A DNA stretch of 64,000 bases from Lachnospiraceae bacterium (GTDB lineage Bacteria > Bacillota > Clostridia > Lachnospirales > Lachnospiraceae), in NCBI GenBank assembly GCA_902363555.1, contig CABJAM010000003.1:372001-436000 (forward strand), given 5' to 3'. The number at the start of each line of letters is the position of its first letter. Position 1 is the stretch's first letter. The position numbers and the translations under genes are program-made. The notes under the pieces are model-generated. The model made no database searches and was not told the DNA's origin. It saw only the letters and a program-made list of their open reading frames with translations. Positions 1 through 9,426 of this stretch are shown piece by piece.

Positions 1-522
1 GTAGCGGGCTCCGTGCTGGGGCAGATGCCGCCGTCGGGAAGCATGGTGAAAGTATATACCTACCTCTATGTCCGCGAGGATATACTATGTCTGTACGGCT
101 TTCTGACGCGGGATGACATGAATGTATTTAAGCTGCTGATCACCGTTAGTGGTATCGGCCCCAAAGGTGCACTGGGGATTTTATCCGCCTTATCGGCGGA
201 CGACCTGCGATTTGCCGTTATGGCCGGAGACACCAAGGCTATTTCCAAGGCGCCGGGCATTGGCACCAAGACTGCCCAGCGGCTTATCATAGAATTAAAG
301 GACAAGCTGAAGCTGGAAGATGTCTTTGAAAACAGTGCGGCGGAGAGCGGCAGTAGTACCATTTCCGCCCAGAATAACACAAACGAGGCCGTGCTTGCCA
401 TGGTGGCCCTGGGATACAGCCAGACCGAGGCGCTGCAGGCGGTGCGTCAATGTGAGATTACGGACGATATGTCCAGCGATGCCATACTCAAGCTGGCGTT
501 AAAGAAGATTTTGACATTATGA
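1..522 (+). CDS. ruvA: Holliday junction DNA helicase subunit RuvA (5' truncated)
   Basis: C-terminal part of RuvA, which binds four-way DNA junctions as a tetramer and loads RuvB for branch migration. The frame is open to base 1, so the true start and the first part of the OB-fold domain lie outside the window; the GTG at 13 is internal. Visible are the end of domain I (VYTYLYVREDILCLYGF), the helix-hairpin-helix repeats (VSGIGPKGAL and APGIGTKTAQRL) that contact DNA backbone, an acidic linker, and the C-terminal three-helix domain III (AVLAMVALGYSQTEA) that binds RuvB. It is followed 23 bases later by ruvB, the usual ruvAB operon. Identity is secure; only the N-terminus is missing. Confidence 0.97.
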   Translation, partial: VAGSVLGQMPPSGSMVKVYTYLYVREDILCLYGFLTRDDMNVFKLLITVSGIGPKGALGILSALSADDLRFAVMAGDTKAISKAPGIGTKTAQRLIIELKDKLKLEDVFENSAAESGSSTISAQNNTNEAVLAMVALGYSQTEALQAVRQCEITDDMSSDAILKLALKKILTL

Positions 523-545
523 TGCGGATAGGAGCGTAAAAAGCC

Positions 546-1550
546 ATGAACCGTCGAATAATAACTACTGAGCTGATGGAAGAGGATGTTAAGATTGAAA
601 ACAATCTGCGCCCACAGTTGTTAAAGGACTATATCGGCCAATCCAAAGCCAAGGAAACACTTAAAATATACATAGAGGCGGCCAAGCAGCGGGAGGAACC
701 GTTGGATCATGTGTTGTTTTACGGTCCTCCGGGGCTTGGAAAAACGACTCTGGCCGGTATCATTGCCAATGAAATGAATGTGAATTTAAAGGTGACCAGC
801 GGCCCGGCTATTGAAAAGCCCGGGGAGATCGCCGCCATATTAAACAGTCTTTCCGAGGGGGATCTTTTATTTATCGATGAGATCCATCGGCTGAACCGGC
901 AGGTGGAGGAGGTCCTCTATCCGGCCATGGAGGATTTCGCCATTGATATTATGATCGGCAAGGGCGCCACAGCCCGGTCAGTGCGTCTGGACCTGCCCAA
1001 GTTCACCCTTGTGGGAGCCACGACCCGGGCCGGTCTTTTGACAGCCCCTTTAAGAGATCGCTTTGGTGTGGTCAGCCGCCTGGAATTTTACAATGCCAGG
1101 GAGCTTAGCGAGATTATCCTGCGTTCCGCAAAGCTGCTGAATGTGGGCATCAACGAGTATGGCGCGCTGGAGCTAGCCCGCCGTTCCAGGGGAACGCCCC
1201 GTCTGGCCAACCGACTGTTAAAGCGGGTGCGGGATTACGCACAGGTCCGCTATGACGGCGCCATAACCGCAGATATCGCGGCGGAAGCGCTGGATCTGCT
1301 GGAGATCGATTCCCTCGGCCTGGATTTTGTGGACCGCGCCATTATTATGACCATGGTGGATAAGTTTTCCGGAGGCCCTGTGGGTCTGGATACGCTGGCT
1401 GCGGCCATTGGTGAGGACGCCGGAACACTGGAGGATGTCTACGAGCCTTACTTGATTAAAAATGGACTGCTCATGCGCACGCCCAGAGGCCGGGTAGTGA
1501 CGGATGCGGCGTATACGCATTTTGGATTGCTGCCGCCGAAAAGAACGTGA
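546..1550 (+). CDS. ruvB: Holliday junction branch migration ATPase RuvB
   Basis: Hexameric AAA+ motor that pumps DNA through the RuvA-bound junction. The 334-residue length is normal for the family. Walker A is FYGPPGLGKTTLA near residue 58, Walker B is LLFIDEIHRL, sensor 1 is VGATTRAG, and the arginine-finger region TAPLRDRFG follows. The C-terminal winged helix ends in the conserved LPPKRT-type tail. The ATG at 546 sits after GGAGCG, and the gene is coupled to ruvA upstream. Nothing unusual in the sequence. Confidence 0.98.
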   Translation: MNRRIITTELMEEDVKIENNLRPQLLKDYIGQSKAKETLKIYIEAAKQREEPLDHVLFYGPPGLGKTTLAGIIANEMNVNLKVTSGPAIEKPGEIAAILNSLSEGDLLFIDEIHRLNRQVEEVLYPAMEDFAIDIMIGKGATARSVRLDLPKFTLVGATTRAGLLTAPLRDRFGVVSRLEFYNARELSEIILRSAKLLNVGINEYGALELARRSRGTPRLANRLLKRVRDYAQVRYDGAITADIAAEALDLLEIDSLGLDFVDRAIIMTMVDKFSGGPVGLDTLAAAIGEDAGTLEDVYEPYLIKNGLLMRTPRGRVVTDAAYTHFGLLPPKRT

Positions 1551-1634
1551 CGTTTCGGGCTTGTACTTTTGGATGCTTTCGTTTATAATGGTTATATATT
1601 TATTCACAGTAAAAAGATAATAGGAGGCGGGTCC

Positions 1635-2036
1635 ATGTCATCAAAAACAGATATACAGGTAGTGATTGGCGGGAAGGTCTATACCATGAGCGGATATGAA
1701 AGCGAAGAATATTTACAGAAAATCGCTTTATACATAAATAATAAAATGTCTGAATTAAATGAAATGCCCAACTACCGTCGGCTGAATTCGGATATGCAGA
1801 AGATCGTGCTGGAATTGAACATGGCGGATGATTTTTATAAGGCGAAGAACCAGATCGACCTCATGGAGCAGGATATTGAGGAAAAGGATAAGATTGAATA
1901 TGATCTGAAGCATGAGCTGATTTCATCCCAGATCCGTCTGGAAGAAGCCAACAAAGAAATTGAAAGCCTTAAATCAGAGATTAATGAATTACAGAAACAG
2001 ATTGTGAAGCTTGAAACAAGAGCTTATCATAAATGA
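1635..2036 (+). CDS. zapA: Cell division protein ZapA
   Basis: ZapA binds FtsZ and bundles its protofilaments at the division ring. I place the start at the ATG at 1635 because TAGGAGGCGG lies just upstream; the frame is open further upstream but that stretch has no ribosome site. The 133-residue product has the N-terminal ZapA globular part (VVIGGKVYTMSGYESEEYLQKIA) and a long C-terminal coiled coil rich in Glu, Lys and Leu from about residue 65 to the end, typical of Firmicutes ZapA. It lies between ruvB and a U32 peptidase, a conserved order in Clostridia. Confidence 0.93.
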   Translation: MSSKTDIQVVIGGKVYTMSGYESEEYLQKIALYINNKMSELNEMPNYRRLNSDMQKIVLELNMADDFYKAKNQIDLMEQDIEEKDKIEYDLKHELISSQIRLEEANKEIESLKSEINELQKQIVKLETRAYHK

Positions 2037-2091
2037 TCAATGGGGTGTTGCATGTTTGACGATGCAGCACTTTCTTTTTCAGGAGAAATAA

Positions 2092-4488
2092 ATGAAAAAT
2101 ATAGAAATATTGGCGCCTGCCGGTTCATTTGAGAGTATGGCCGGTGCGATCAATGGTGGAGCCGATGCGGTTTATATGGGCGGCCGGCAGTTTGGCGCCC
2201 GGGCATACGCTGATAATCCGGATGATGACCGGCTCAAAGAAGCCATAGATTATGTCCATATCCATGGGAAAAAGCTTTATCTGACCGTAAATACGCTGCT
2301 CAAGGACAAAGAGCTTGCGGATGATCTGTACGGCTATATTAGGCCGCTGTACGAGCAGGGCCTGGACGCGGTCATTGTCCAGGATATGGGGGTTTTGACC
2401 ATGATCCGGCAATGGTTTCCCGACCTGGATATTCACGCCAGTACGCAGATGACCGTGGTTTCCAGGGCGCATGCGGGATACTTGAAGGCTTTGGGCGTTT
2501 CGCGGATCGTTCCGGCCAGAGAATTAAGCTTTAGCGAGATCCGTCGCCTGAAAGATGCCTTTGGCGGGGAAATCGAGTGCTTTGTCCACGGCGCTCTGTG
2601 TTATTGTTATTCCGGGCAATGTCTGCTCAGCAGTATGCTCGGTGGGCGGAGCGGTAACCGTGGCCGGTGCGCTCAGCCGTGCCGTCTGCCCTACGGCCTT
2701 TGTGAAGATGGCCGCAGTCTGGAAGCCGGCGGGGCCTATCTGCTCAGCCCGAAGGATATATGCACATTGGATATTATTCCCCAGCTCGTGGAATGTGGTA
2801 TCGATTCTTTTAAAATCGAAGGCCGTATGAAACGGCCGGAGTACGCCGCCTTTGTTTCCCATATTTACCGTAAATATACGGATATGTATCTGAAATATGG
2901 AAATGATGGATATCATGTGGATGAGGGCGACCGTCAGGCATTGATGGATCTGTATAATCGCGGTGGTTTTTCCCGTGGCTATTACGAAATGCATAATGGC
3001 CGTGATATGATGTCTTTAAAGCGGCCCAATCATTACGGCACCTGTGTGGGCCGGGTAGTAAGAAATACAGCTTCCAAAAAGAAGGTTTCCGACGGTACGA
3101 TTACGATTCAGGCGCAGATGGCGCTGAATAAGGGCGATGTCCTGCTGATCGACGGATTTTCCGATAAGGAAACGGTGACGCTGAAAGAAGGCTGTGACAG
3201 CGGCCGTTTTATGGATATACGATTTCCTAAAAAGGTGCCAGTATCCGCCAGGGTTTTCCGGATGCGCAATGAGCACCTGCTGGAATGGATACAAAAAAGC
3301 TTTCTTGACAGAGAAAATCAAGAAAAGATTTATATTTCATTAACACTTTTTAAAGATTTACCTGCTACAATGCATTTAAATTGGGGGGAAATCCAGGCGG
3401 AAGTGACAGGAACCTTAGTTTCGGAAGCTTTAAAGCAGCCGCTTAGTGAGGATGTGGTCCGGGAAAAGATGCTCCGTACAGGAAATACGCCGTATTTTAT
3501 GGAGCGGCTGGATATTTCCATGGACCCGGATGCCTATCTTCCCATGCAGGCGCTCAACCAGCTTCGCCGTGACGGCATTGCCGCCCTGGAAGCGGCTGTG
3601 CTTGACGCTTACCGGAGAAATGATAATACAGCGGGGATTGATCACGAGGTGATTTTTGATGATAAATCCGCCGATCCCGCTGGATTTTATAAAAGCGCTC
3701 TGATATCACAGCTTTCTATGATTGAAGTTATTAAAGAATTTCCCCAGGTTTCCGTGATCTATCTGGAGCCGTGGCTTCTTGAGGATAAAGGACTTGCGAA
3801 AGCGGTGGATGCGCTGCGATGCGGCGGGCGAAAGGTGTACCTGGCCATGCCCCATATTTTCAGGGATGACAGCCGTCGCCGGTGGGATAAGGACTGGATT
3901 GGACTGCTGCAATCCGGAGCTTTTGACGGTTATCTTGTCCGTAACATGGAAAGCCTGGCATTTCTTGAGGACCACGGGCTCATAGGGCCGGAAACCGATG
4001 TGGCAGCGGATTATCAGCTTTACACGATGAACCGGCAGGCAGAGTATTATTATCGCAGTTTGGGCTTTACGCGGACGACAGTGCCTTTGGAGCTTAATTA
4101 TAAAGAGCTGCGCGCCTGTGGCTGTCAAAACCGGGAAATGGTTGTCTATGGCTACCTTCCGCTGATGGTTTCCGCCCAGTGCCTTTACAAGACATCAGGG
4201 AAATGCCAGCCGGACAGGGCGGCTCACGCGGCTTTGGAGCTAAAGGACCGTTACGGCAAAGCAATGCCTGTAAGAAATGTCTGTGCGGACTGTTATAACC
4301 TGATCTACAACAGTCAGCCGCTGGTCCTTTATGACCTGGAAAAGGAGCTGAAAAACCTTGCGCCGGCATCCGTGCGCTATCAATTTACAAATGAAACTCC
4401 GGAGCAGATCCGCGCGGTATTATCCAGGCAGAGCCGGCGGCCGGAGGAACAATTCACCCGGGGGCATTTTAACCGGGGAGTAGAGTAA
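2092..4488 (+). CDS. U32 family peptidase (RlhA/YdcP-like)
   Basis: A 798-residue protein of the peptidase U32 family. The N-terminal half is the family's barrel (EILAPAGSFESMAGAINGGADAVYMGG) followed by the signature ECFVHGALCYCYSGQCLLSS and the Cys-containing GGRSGNRGRCAQPCR block. The family contains RlhA, which hydroxylates C2501 of 23S rRNA, and proteins once called collagenases; the conserved cysteines suggest an iron-sulfur or redox function rather than proteolysis. The C-terminal third holds more cysteines (CGCQNREM, CADCYN). Long forms near 800 residues are common in Firmicutes. The start is the ATG at 2092 behind AGGAGA. Exact substrate is unknown; rRNA modification is an inference from the family. 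Confidence 0.88.
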   Translation: MKNIEILAPAGSFESMAGAINGGADAVYMGGRQFGARAYADNPDDDRLKEAIDYVHIHGKKLYLTVNTLLKDKELADDLYGYIRPLYEQGLDAVIVQDMGVLTMIRQWFPDLDIHASTQMTVVSRAHAGYLKALGVSRIVPARELSFSEIRRLKDAFGGEIECFVHGALCYCYSGQCLLSSMLGGRSGNRGRCAQPCRLPYGLCEDGRSLEAGGAYLLSPKDICTLDIIPQLVECGIDSFKIEGRMKRPEYAAFVSHIYRKYTDMYLKYGNDGYHVDEGDRQALMDLYNRGGFSRGYYEMHNGRDMMSLKRPNHYGTCVGRVVRNTASKKKVSDGTITIQAQMALNKGDVLLIDGFSDKETVTLKEGCDSGRFMDIRFPKKVPVSARVFRMRNEHLLEWIQKSFLDRENQEKIYISLTLFKDLPATMHLNWGEIQAEVTGTLVSEALKQPLSEDVVREKMLRTGNTPYFMERLDISMDPDAYLPMQALNQLRRDGIAALEAAVLDAYRRNDNTAGIDHEVIFDDKSADPAGFYKSALISQLSMIEVIKEFPQVSVIYLEPWLLEDKGLAKAVDALRCGGRKVYLAMPHIFRDDSRRRWDKDWIGLLQSGAFDGYLVRNMESLAFLEDHGLIGPETDVAADYQLYTMNRQAEYYYRSLGFTRTTVPLELNYKELRACGCQNREMVVYGYLPLMVSAQCLYKTSGKCQPDRAAHAALELKDRYGKAMPVRNVCADCYNLIYNSQPLVLYDLEKELKNLAPASVRYQFTNETPEQIRAVLSRQSRRPEEQFTRGHFNRGVE

Positions 4489-4500
4489 AGCAGGTGGATT

Positions 4501-5865
4501 ATGGTAAATATACTAACACAATTGTCCAGATATGTACTGATCATACTGGCGGCCGTTTATGCGATGAAGTGTTTTACGGTGTTCCGTTCCAAGCATGCAT
4601 GGGACCGGGGGTCTGTGTACATGACCCAGAACATCCTCATGTTTATGATACATTTCATCTGTTATATGCTAATTTTCCTCAATGCCAGGGATTTTAAAAT
4701 ATTGGCCTTTTATCTGGCGCAGGTCGTCTTTTTTGTGATGACCCTGGTCCTTCACAGCATTTTGTATAAGCATGCTTCCAGGCTCCTGGTCAATAACATG
4801 TGTTTTTTGATGATGGTTGGTTTTGTTATGCTGTCACGCCTGGATCTGAGTATGGAAACAAGCTACGCGATGAAACAGTTTTTAATTGCAGTGGTCGGTG
4901 TGGCGGTGGCTCTTGTTATACCGGTAATTATCGCCCGGTTCCGTTATCTGGAAAAATGGGGGATCTTTTACGGGATTCTTTGTCTTTGTACCCTGGGTTC
5001 CGTTTTTGTATTTGGCCGTTCAGCCTATGGCGCTACGAACTGGATTCAGATCGGACCTATTGGTCTGCAGCCGTCGGAGCTGGCGAAAGTTATCTTTGTA
5101 TTTTTCATCGCAGCGATGCTCTGCCGGCGTACAGATTTTAAATATGTTGTTATCGTATCTGCGATCGCGGCTGTATTTGTACTTATATTAGTGGCAGAGA
5201 AGGACCTTGGAGCGGCTGTCATCTTTTTTATGGTCTATCTCGTTATGCTTTATGTGGCGACTCAAAAAGCCCGGTATGTGGCTTTGGGGATGGGGGGGCT
5301 GGCTGCGGCCTCGGTGGTGGCGTACAAATTATTTTCCCATGTGCGTGTTCGTGTACAGGTTTGGCAGAATCCATGGAGGGATTATGAACTCACAGGATAT
5401 CAGATCGCCCAATCGCTGTTTGCTATTGGAACCGGCGGATGGTTTGGGCTTGGTCTTTGCAGCAGTGCGGCACCGCAAATTCCCGTAGTAATATCCGATT
5501 TTATATTTTCTGCCATCTGCGAGGAGTTGGGCGGACTTTTTGGAATCTGTCTGGTGCTTGTTTTCATAAGCTGCTTTATTATGTTTATTAATATTTCGCT
5601 GCAGTTATCCAAGCCGTTTTATAAGCTGGTGGCCATCGGATTAAGCGTAGGCTACGGCTTCCAGATGTTTCTGACGATCGGCGGTGTGATCAAGTTTATC
5701 CCACACACCGGTGTGACCCTCCCTCTGGTCAGCTACGGCGGCAGTTCGATTTTATCTACGATCATCACCTTTGGTGTGATCCAGGGCCTGTACCTGTTAA
5801 AACAGAAAGAAAGTGAGGCACAGATGTATGAAGAACAACCGGAATACGAAACGCAGTCAAGGTAA
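4501..5865 (+). CDS. FtsW/RodA/SpoVE family peptidoglycan polymerase
   Basis: A multi-pass membrane protein of the SEDS family, 454 residues, which polymerises glycan strands from lipid II together with a class B PBP. The family part starts near residue 160 with GATNWIQIGPIGLQPSELAK and includes VAEKDLGAAVIFF, then the extracellular loop and the C-terminal FIPHTGVTLPLVSYGGSS signature. It has extra transmembrane segments at the N-terminus, which resembles the larger clostridial and actinobacterial RodA-type proteins. Its 3' end overlaps the next PBP gene, so the pair is translated together, like rodA-pbpA of mycobacteria. I cannot say whether it serves division, elongation or sporulation. Confidence 0.92.
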   Translation: MVNILTQLSRYVLIILAAVYAMKCFTVFRSKHAWDRGSVYMTQNILMFMIHFICYMLIFLNARDFKILAFYLAQVVFFVMTLVLHSILYKHASRLLVNNMCFLMMVGFVMLSRLDLSMETSYAMKQFLIAVVGVAVALVIPVIIARFRYLEKWGIFYGILCLCTLGSVFVFGRSAYGATNWIQIGPIGLQPSELAKVIFVFFIAAMLCRRTDFKYVVIVSAIAAVFVLILVAEKDLGAAVIFFMVYLVMLYVATQKARYVALGMGGLAAASVVAYKLFSHVRVRVQVWQNPWRDYELTGYQIAQSLFAIGTGGWFGLGLCSSAAPQIPVVISDFIFSAICEELGGLFGICLVLVFISCFIMFINISLQLSKPFYKLVAIGLSVGYGFQMFLTIGGVIKFIPHTGVTLPLVSYGGSSILSTIITFGVIQGLYLLKQKESEAQMYEEQPEYETQSR

Positions 5866-7840
5866 ACGCCCGGACGATTCCTTCATGTTTCCGGACAGAG
5901 ACGACCTGGCCGAAGAGGATGTCCGCTTCAACTTTCCGCTGGATGATGAATATGATGCCGACGGCTATGATAATATCCAGGATGAGGTCTATGATGACTA
6001 CGATGGCGGACATTACAGTGAAGACGGAGAATACGATTATGAAGATGACCGGGATTATGACGGCGGATACGGTCCAGAGGGCGGGCCAGACAGACCCAGT
6101 AGAAGTTACGGCCCGGAGGATGGGTCCGCAGGACCGCGCAGGGGCTATGGCCCGGAAGATGGTTACGACGGCCCTGATGGCTATGTTCCCGGCAGCGCCG
6201 GCGGCGGAAATTATGGTCGGGGCGGGGGTAACGGCCGGAGTACCGGTAGAGGCTACGGCCCTTATGGCGAGGCTTCCGATGGCTATGGCCCGGACGATGG
6301 TTCCTATGGTGACGATCCGGAAGCCGATTTGGGCCCAGACCTGTCAAGGATAAGCAAGAGAGAGCGCAAGGCCTACGAAAAGCATATGGAAAAGCTTGAA
6401 AAAAAGGCAGAGGCAAAACAGGCCAAGCGGGGGAAAAACCGGGAAATCCTCGTGGTGATGTATACCTTTATTTTCATTTTTGTGGCGACCATCGGTTACT
6501 TTGTTTATTATAATACGTCACTGAGTAAAAATATTATCAATCATCCGGGAAATATCCATATTGCCAAGCTCCAGGAAAAAAACACACGCGGCCGCATATT
6601 GGCGGCTGACGGTTCTGTGCTGGCCCAGACACTGACAGATGAGGCGGGCAAGGAAACCCGTAATTATCCTTATGCCAATGTTTTTGCCCATGTGGTTGGC
6701 ACATCCAGTATTAATAAATCCGGACTGGAGGCGGCCAATGAGTCGGATATGCTTATTTCCAACTCCAATCCATTTACCCGGGCCATTAATGAATTGAAGA
6801 ACGTAAAAAATCCCGGGGATGATGTTATAACGACGCTGGATACCAATCTTCAGCAGGTCGCCTATAATTATCTTGGAAATAATTCCGGCGTCGTGGTGGC
6901 GATTGAGCCAAGTACAGGAAAGGTGCTGGCCATGGTTTCCAAGCCGGATTACGATCCCAATACGCTTGTGGAGAATTTTCAGGATATCATCGCAGATGAA
7001 GACAGTAAAGTCCTTCTAAACCAGGCGACCGGCGGTACGTTTACGCCCGGCTCCATATTTAAGCTGTGTACAACGCTGGAATATATCCGTGAGAATCCTA
7101 ATTACAGCAATTACAGCTATACATGTAACGGAAGTATTTCCCTTTCCGACGGCCGCGGCGGACAGCAGTCGATCAACTGTTATCACAACAGCGTCCATGG
7201 AACCCAGGATCTGGCCGGCTCCTTTGCTAATTCCTGTAATTCCTCCTTTGCAAATATTGGCCTGACGCTCAATGCATCAAAATTTAATGATCTGGCAGCT
7301 AAAATGCTCTTTAACCAGAAGCTGCCCACAGACATACCTCACGTAAAGAGTAACTTTTCTCTGGATAGCAATGCCAATGACTGGCTCACCGGAGCTACGG
7401 CCATTGGGCAGGGCAATACGACCATGACGCCACTCCATGCAGCCATGCTCGTGAGCGCAGTGGCCAACGGCGGCGTTCTTATGGAGCCGTATCTTGTGGA
7501 CAGTGTCCAGAGCCATGACGGCGGCACGGTTAAGAAAAATATGCCAAAGAGCTATGGGAACCTGATGACCACCTCCGAGGCATCCATCCTTACGGATATG
7601 ATGACCGGAACCGTCAATTACGGAACCGCCACGGCTTTAAGCGGCATGGGCTTTTCCGTAGCTGGAAAAACCGGTACGGCCGAGGTTGATAATGCCGGAA
7701 ATAACGCCTGGTTTATCGGTTTTGCACCGGCAGAGAATCCAAAGATCGCAGTCTGCGTTCTTGTGGAGAACAGTGATACAAGCAGCTCCTACGTGGCTGT
7801 ACCCATCGCGCAGCAGTTATTTTACGCGTACCTAAAATAA
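5828..7840 (+). CDS. Class B penicillin-binding protein with Asp/Gly/Tyr-rich tail
   Basis: A transpeptidase of the FtsI/PbpA type, about 670 residues. I favour the ATG at 5828, placed after AGTGAGG; a GTG at 5813 is also possible. Either way it overlaps the preceding SEDS gene by roughly 40 bases. Domain order: a cytoplasmic, highly charged Asp/Gly/Tyr/Pro-rich region of about 190 residues with repeated YGPEDG-like units; a Lys-rich helix; one transmembrane segment (LVVMYTFIFIFVATIGYFVYY); a short dimerisation region; and the transpeptidase domain with TPGSIFK (catalytic Ser), SCN, and AGKTGTAE (KTG). All catalytic motifs are intact. The long disordered N-terminal tail is not usual for this family. 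Confidence 0.93.
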   Translation: MKNNRNTKRSQGKRPDDSFMFPDRDDLAEEDVRFNFPLDDEYDADGYDNIQDEVYDDYDGGHYSEDGEYDYEDDRDYDGGYGPEGGPDRPSRSYGPEDGSAGPRRGYGPEDGYDGPDGYVPGSAGGGNYGRGGGNGRSTGRGYGPYGEASDGYGPDDGSYGDDPEADLGPDLSRISKRERKAYEKHMEKLEKKAEAKQAKRGKNREILVVMYTFIFIFVATIGYFVYYNTSLSKNIINHPGNIHIAKLQEKNTRGRILAADGSVLAQTLTDEAGKETRNYPYANVFAHVVGTSSINKSGLEAANESDMLISNSNPFTRAINELKNVKNPGDDVITTLDTNLQQVAYNYLGNNSGVVVAIEPSTGKVLAMVSKPDYDPNTLVENFQDIIADEDSKVLLNQATGGTFTPGSIFKLCTTLEYIRENPNYSNYSYTCNGSISLSDGRGGQQSINCYHNSVHGTQDLAGSFANSCNSSFANIGLTLNASKFNDLAAKMLFNQKLPTDIPHVKSNFSLDSNANDWLTGATAIGQGNTTMTPLHAAMLVSAVANGGVLMEPYLVDSVQSHDGGTVKKNMPKSYGNLMTTSEASILTDMMTGTVNYGTATALSGMGFSVAGKTGTAEVDNAGNNAWFIGFAPAENPKIAVCVLVENSDTSSSYVAVPIAQQLFYAYLK

Positions 7841-7856
7841 AACCTTTTCCTAAGCC

Positions 7857-7885
7857 TTGTAAATATGTCCAAAAGAGTGTATACT
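7857..7885 (+). promoter_or_regulatory. Promoter of the Nudix gene
   Basis: TTGTAA, a 17-base spacer, then TATACT, 45 bases before the Nudix start codon. It fits a vegetative sigma-A promoter and separates this gene from the PBP operon. Confidence 0.7.
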
Positions 7886-7930
7886 GTTACCATTGGATGA
7901 AACACACCAAGGATTACAGGAGGAATTGCG

Positions 7931-8383
7931 ATGATAGAAGCAACGAGCTGTGGCGGTGTGGTTATATTTAGAGGTAAGATCCTTCTATTGTACAAAAATT
8001 ATAAAAATAAATATGAAGGATGGGTGTTACCAAAAGGTACTGTTGAAGAAGGCGAAGAGTATAAAGAGACAGCGATACGTGAAGTAAAGGAGGAGACCGG
8101 TGCGAGCGCAGCAATTATTAAATATGTCGGTAAAAGCCAATATACATTTAATACGGCCAGCGATACGATCGTCAAGGACGTGCACTGGTATCTGATGATG
8201 GCTGACAGCTATTTCAGCAAACCACAACGTGAGGAGTATTTTGTAGATTCCGGTTATTATAAGTACCATGAGGCTTATCATTTACTGAAATTTACAAACG
8301 AAAAGCAGATACTTGAAAAGGCCTACAATGAATATCTTGAACTTAAAAAGAGCAATCTTTGGGGGAACCGCAAGTATTTCTGA
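7931..8383 (+). CDS. Nudix hydrolase
   Basis: A 150-residue Nudix protein, which hydrolyses a nucleoside diphosphate linked to another group using Mg2+. The Nudix box is complete: GTVEEGEEYKETAIREVKEETG, with the REVKEE core that binds metal. The N-terminus (SCGGVVIFRGKILLLYKN) and the VLPKGTVEEGE stretch look like the diadenosine polyphosphate hydrolase/bis(5'-nucleosyl)-tetraphosphatase subgroup, but the substrate cannot be told from sequence alone. The start ATG follows AGGAGGAATTGCG. It has its own promoter and is followed by a terminator, so it is probably transcribed alone. Confidence 0.92.
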   Translation: MIEATSCGGVVIFRGKILLLYKNYKNKYEGWVLPKGTVEEGEEYKETAIREVKEETGASAAIIKYVGKSQYTFNTASDTIVKDVHWYLMMADSYFSKPQREEYFVDSGYYKYHEAYHLLKFTNEKQILEKAYNEYLELKKSNLWGNRKYF

Positions 8384-8418
8384 AGTGACACGCAATTGTA
8401 ATTGAATGTCTTAAAATG

Positions 8419-8458
8419 CAGGGATACTGTTTTCGTAAGGAGCAGTATCCCTGTAATT
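8419..8458 (+). terminator. Rho-independent terminator after the Nudix gene
   Basis: An 11-bp perfect stem (CAGGGATACTG paired with CAGTATCCCTG) with a 13-base loop, followed by a short T-rich stretch. Confidence 0.75.
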
Positions 8459-8605
8459 TTGCGGCGAAGAGGAGCCGTATTACTGTTGCGACGACGGCCG
8501 GTCCGGTGCAGTGAATTACAGCCTGGAGCGGCGAAATCTGCTTGATATTTACATGCACAGCCGGACCATGCTGCCGGCGCAAGCTTACTACAAAGGAGAA
8601 AAAAG

Positions 8606-9364
8606 ATGATCAATGGGGATGCACTTGCACAAATGATGGCACATGATATAGATGCCTCGAAATTATTTGGAAAAAATACATATGAGGATGCTTTTAAAGA
8701 AATGTATGAGCAGTACGAGCCTTTGCTTAGAGATTATGCTTATAGCTGCGAAGGGCTTGAACCTTTGGAATATGAAGATTATCGGCGCAGCGTGGGCCAG
8801 GCCTTTATTGAGGTGGAGGAACGAAGACTTTCCGAGGCCGGGGAACGCCGTAAAAAAAGCCGGCTTTACGATGACAATCTTTACATGGCCCTGTTTGTTG
8901 TTCCGGCAGTCGCTCATTTCCCGGCGAAAGAGACGGATGCTCTGGCAGATATGCTTGTGGAGCTCTGGCGGAAGAAATATCCCCAGTATCCGATCAACAA
9001 AGGTGTATACGAGGATATCCGAAACGGATTCAAGAAGCGGCGTATTTGCTATATCACTACGGCTGTCTGCCAGAGTCTTGGAAAGCCGGATGACTGCGAA
9101 GAATTAAATAAGCTGCGGGATTACCGGGATCATTGGCTCATGCTTGTGGAGGGCGGTCCGGCGCTGGTAGATGAATATTACGAGACAGCTCCGGCAGTGC
9201 TTGCCAAAATCCAGCCCCGGCCGGATTTCAATGCGATCTGCGAAGGCATCTATAATGAATATATTCTGCCGTGCATCGGTTTGATCGATGATGGCAGATA
9301 TGAAGATTGTAAGCAGTTATATATAAAAATGGTGAGGGAGCTTAAAAAGGCCGCAGGTCTTTGA
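8606..9364 (+). CDS. Unknown protein with a CYITTA cysteine motif (CFI-box-like)
   Basis: A 252-residue soluble, acidic protein with no transmembrane segment. I do not recognise a catalytic domain. About residue 150 it contains CYITTAVCQSLGKPDDC followed by ELNKLRDYRDHW, which matches the cysteine-rich C-terminal box I know from many clostridial proteins (the CFI-box type), where the box is fused to varied N-terminal regions. Here the rest is helical, with TYEDAFKEMYEQYEPLL at the N-terminus. The spaced cysteines suggest metal or redox binding, which is an inference. The ATG follows AAAGGAGAAAAAAG; the gene stands alone and converges on the amidase gene. Confidence 0.7.
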   Translation: MINGDALAQMMAHDIDASKLFGKNTYEDAFKEMYEQYEPLLRDYAYSCEGLEPLEYEDYRRSVGQAFIEVEERRLSEAGERRKKSRLYDDNLYMALFVVPAVAHFPAKETDALADMLVELWRKKYPQYPINKGVYEDIRNGFKKRRICYITTAVCQSLGKPDDCEELNKLRDYRDHWLMLVEGGPALVDEYYETAPAVLAKIQPRPDFNAICEGIYNEYILPCIGLIDDGRYEDCKQLYIKMVRELKKAAGL

Positions 9365-9372
9365 TAGAGCAT

Positions 9373-9399
9373 GCCGGGCGCGGATATCCTGCGCCCGGC
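9373..9399. terminator. GC-rich hairpin between convergent genes
   Basis: GCCGGGCGC pairs with GCGCCCGGC around a 9-base loop, between the stop of the unknown gene and the stop of the convergent amidase gene. There is no strong T tract on either side, so termination is likely but not certain. Confidence 0.5.
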
Positions 9400-9426
9400 G
9401 GCATTCTGAGAGTATGGCCGCAGGCT

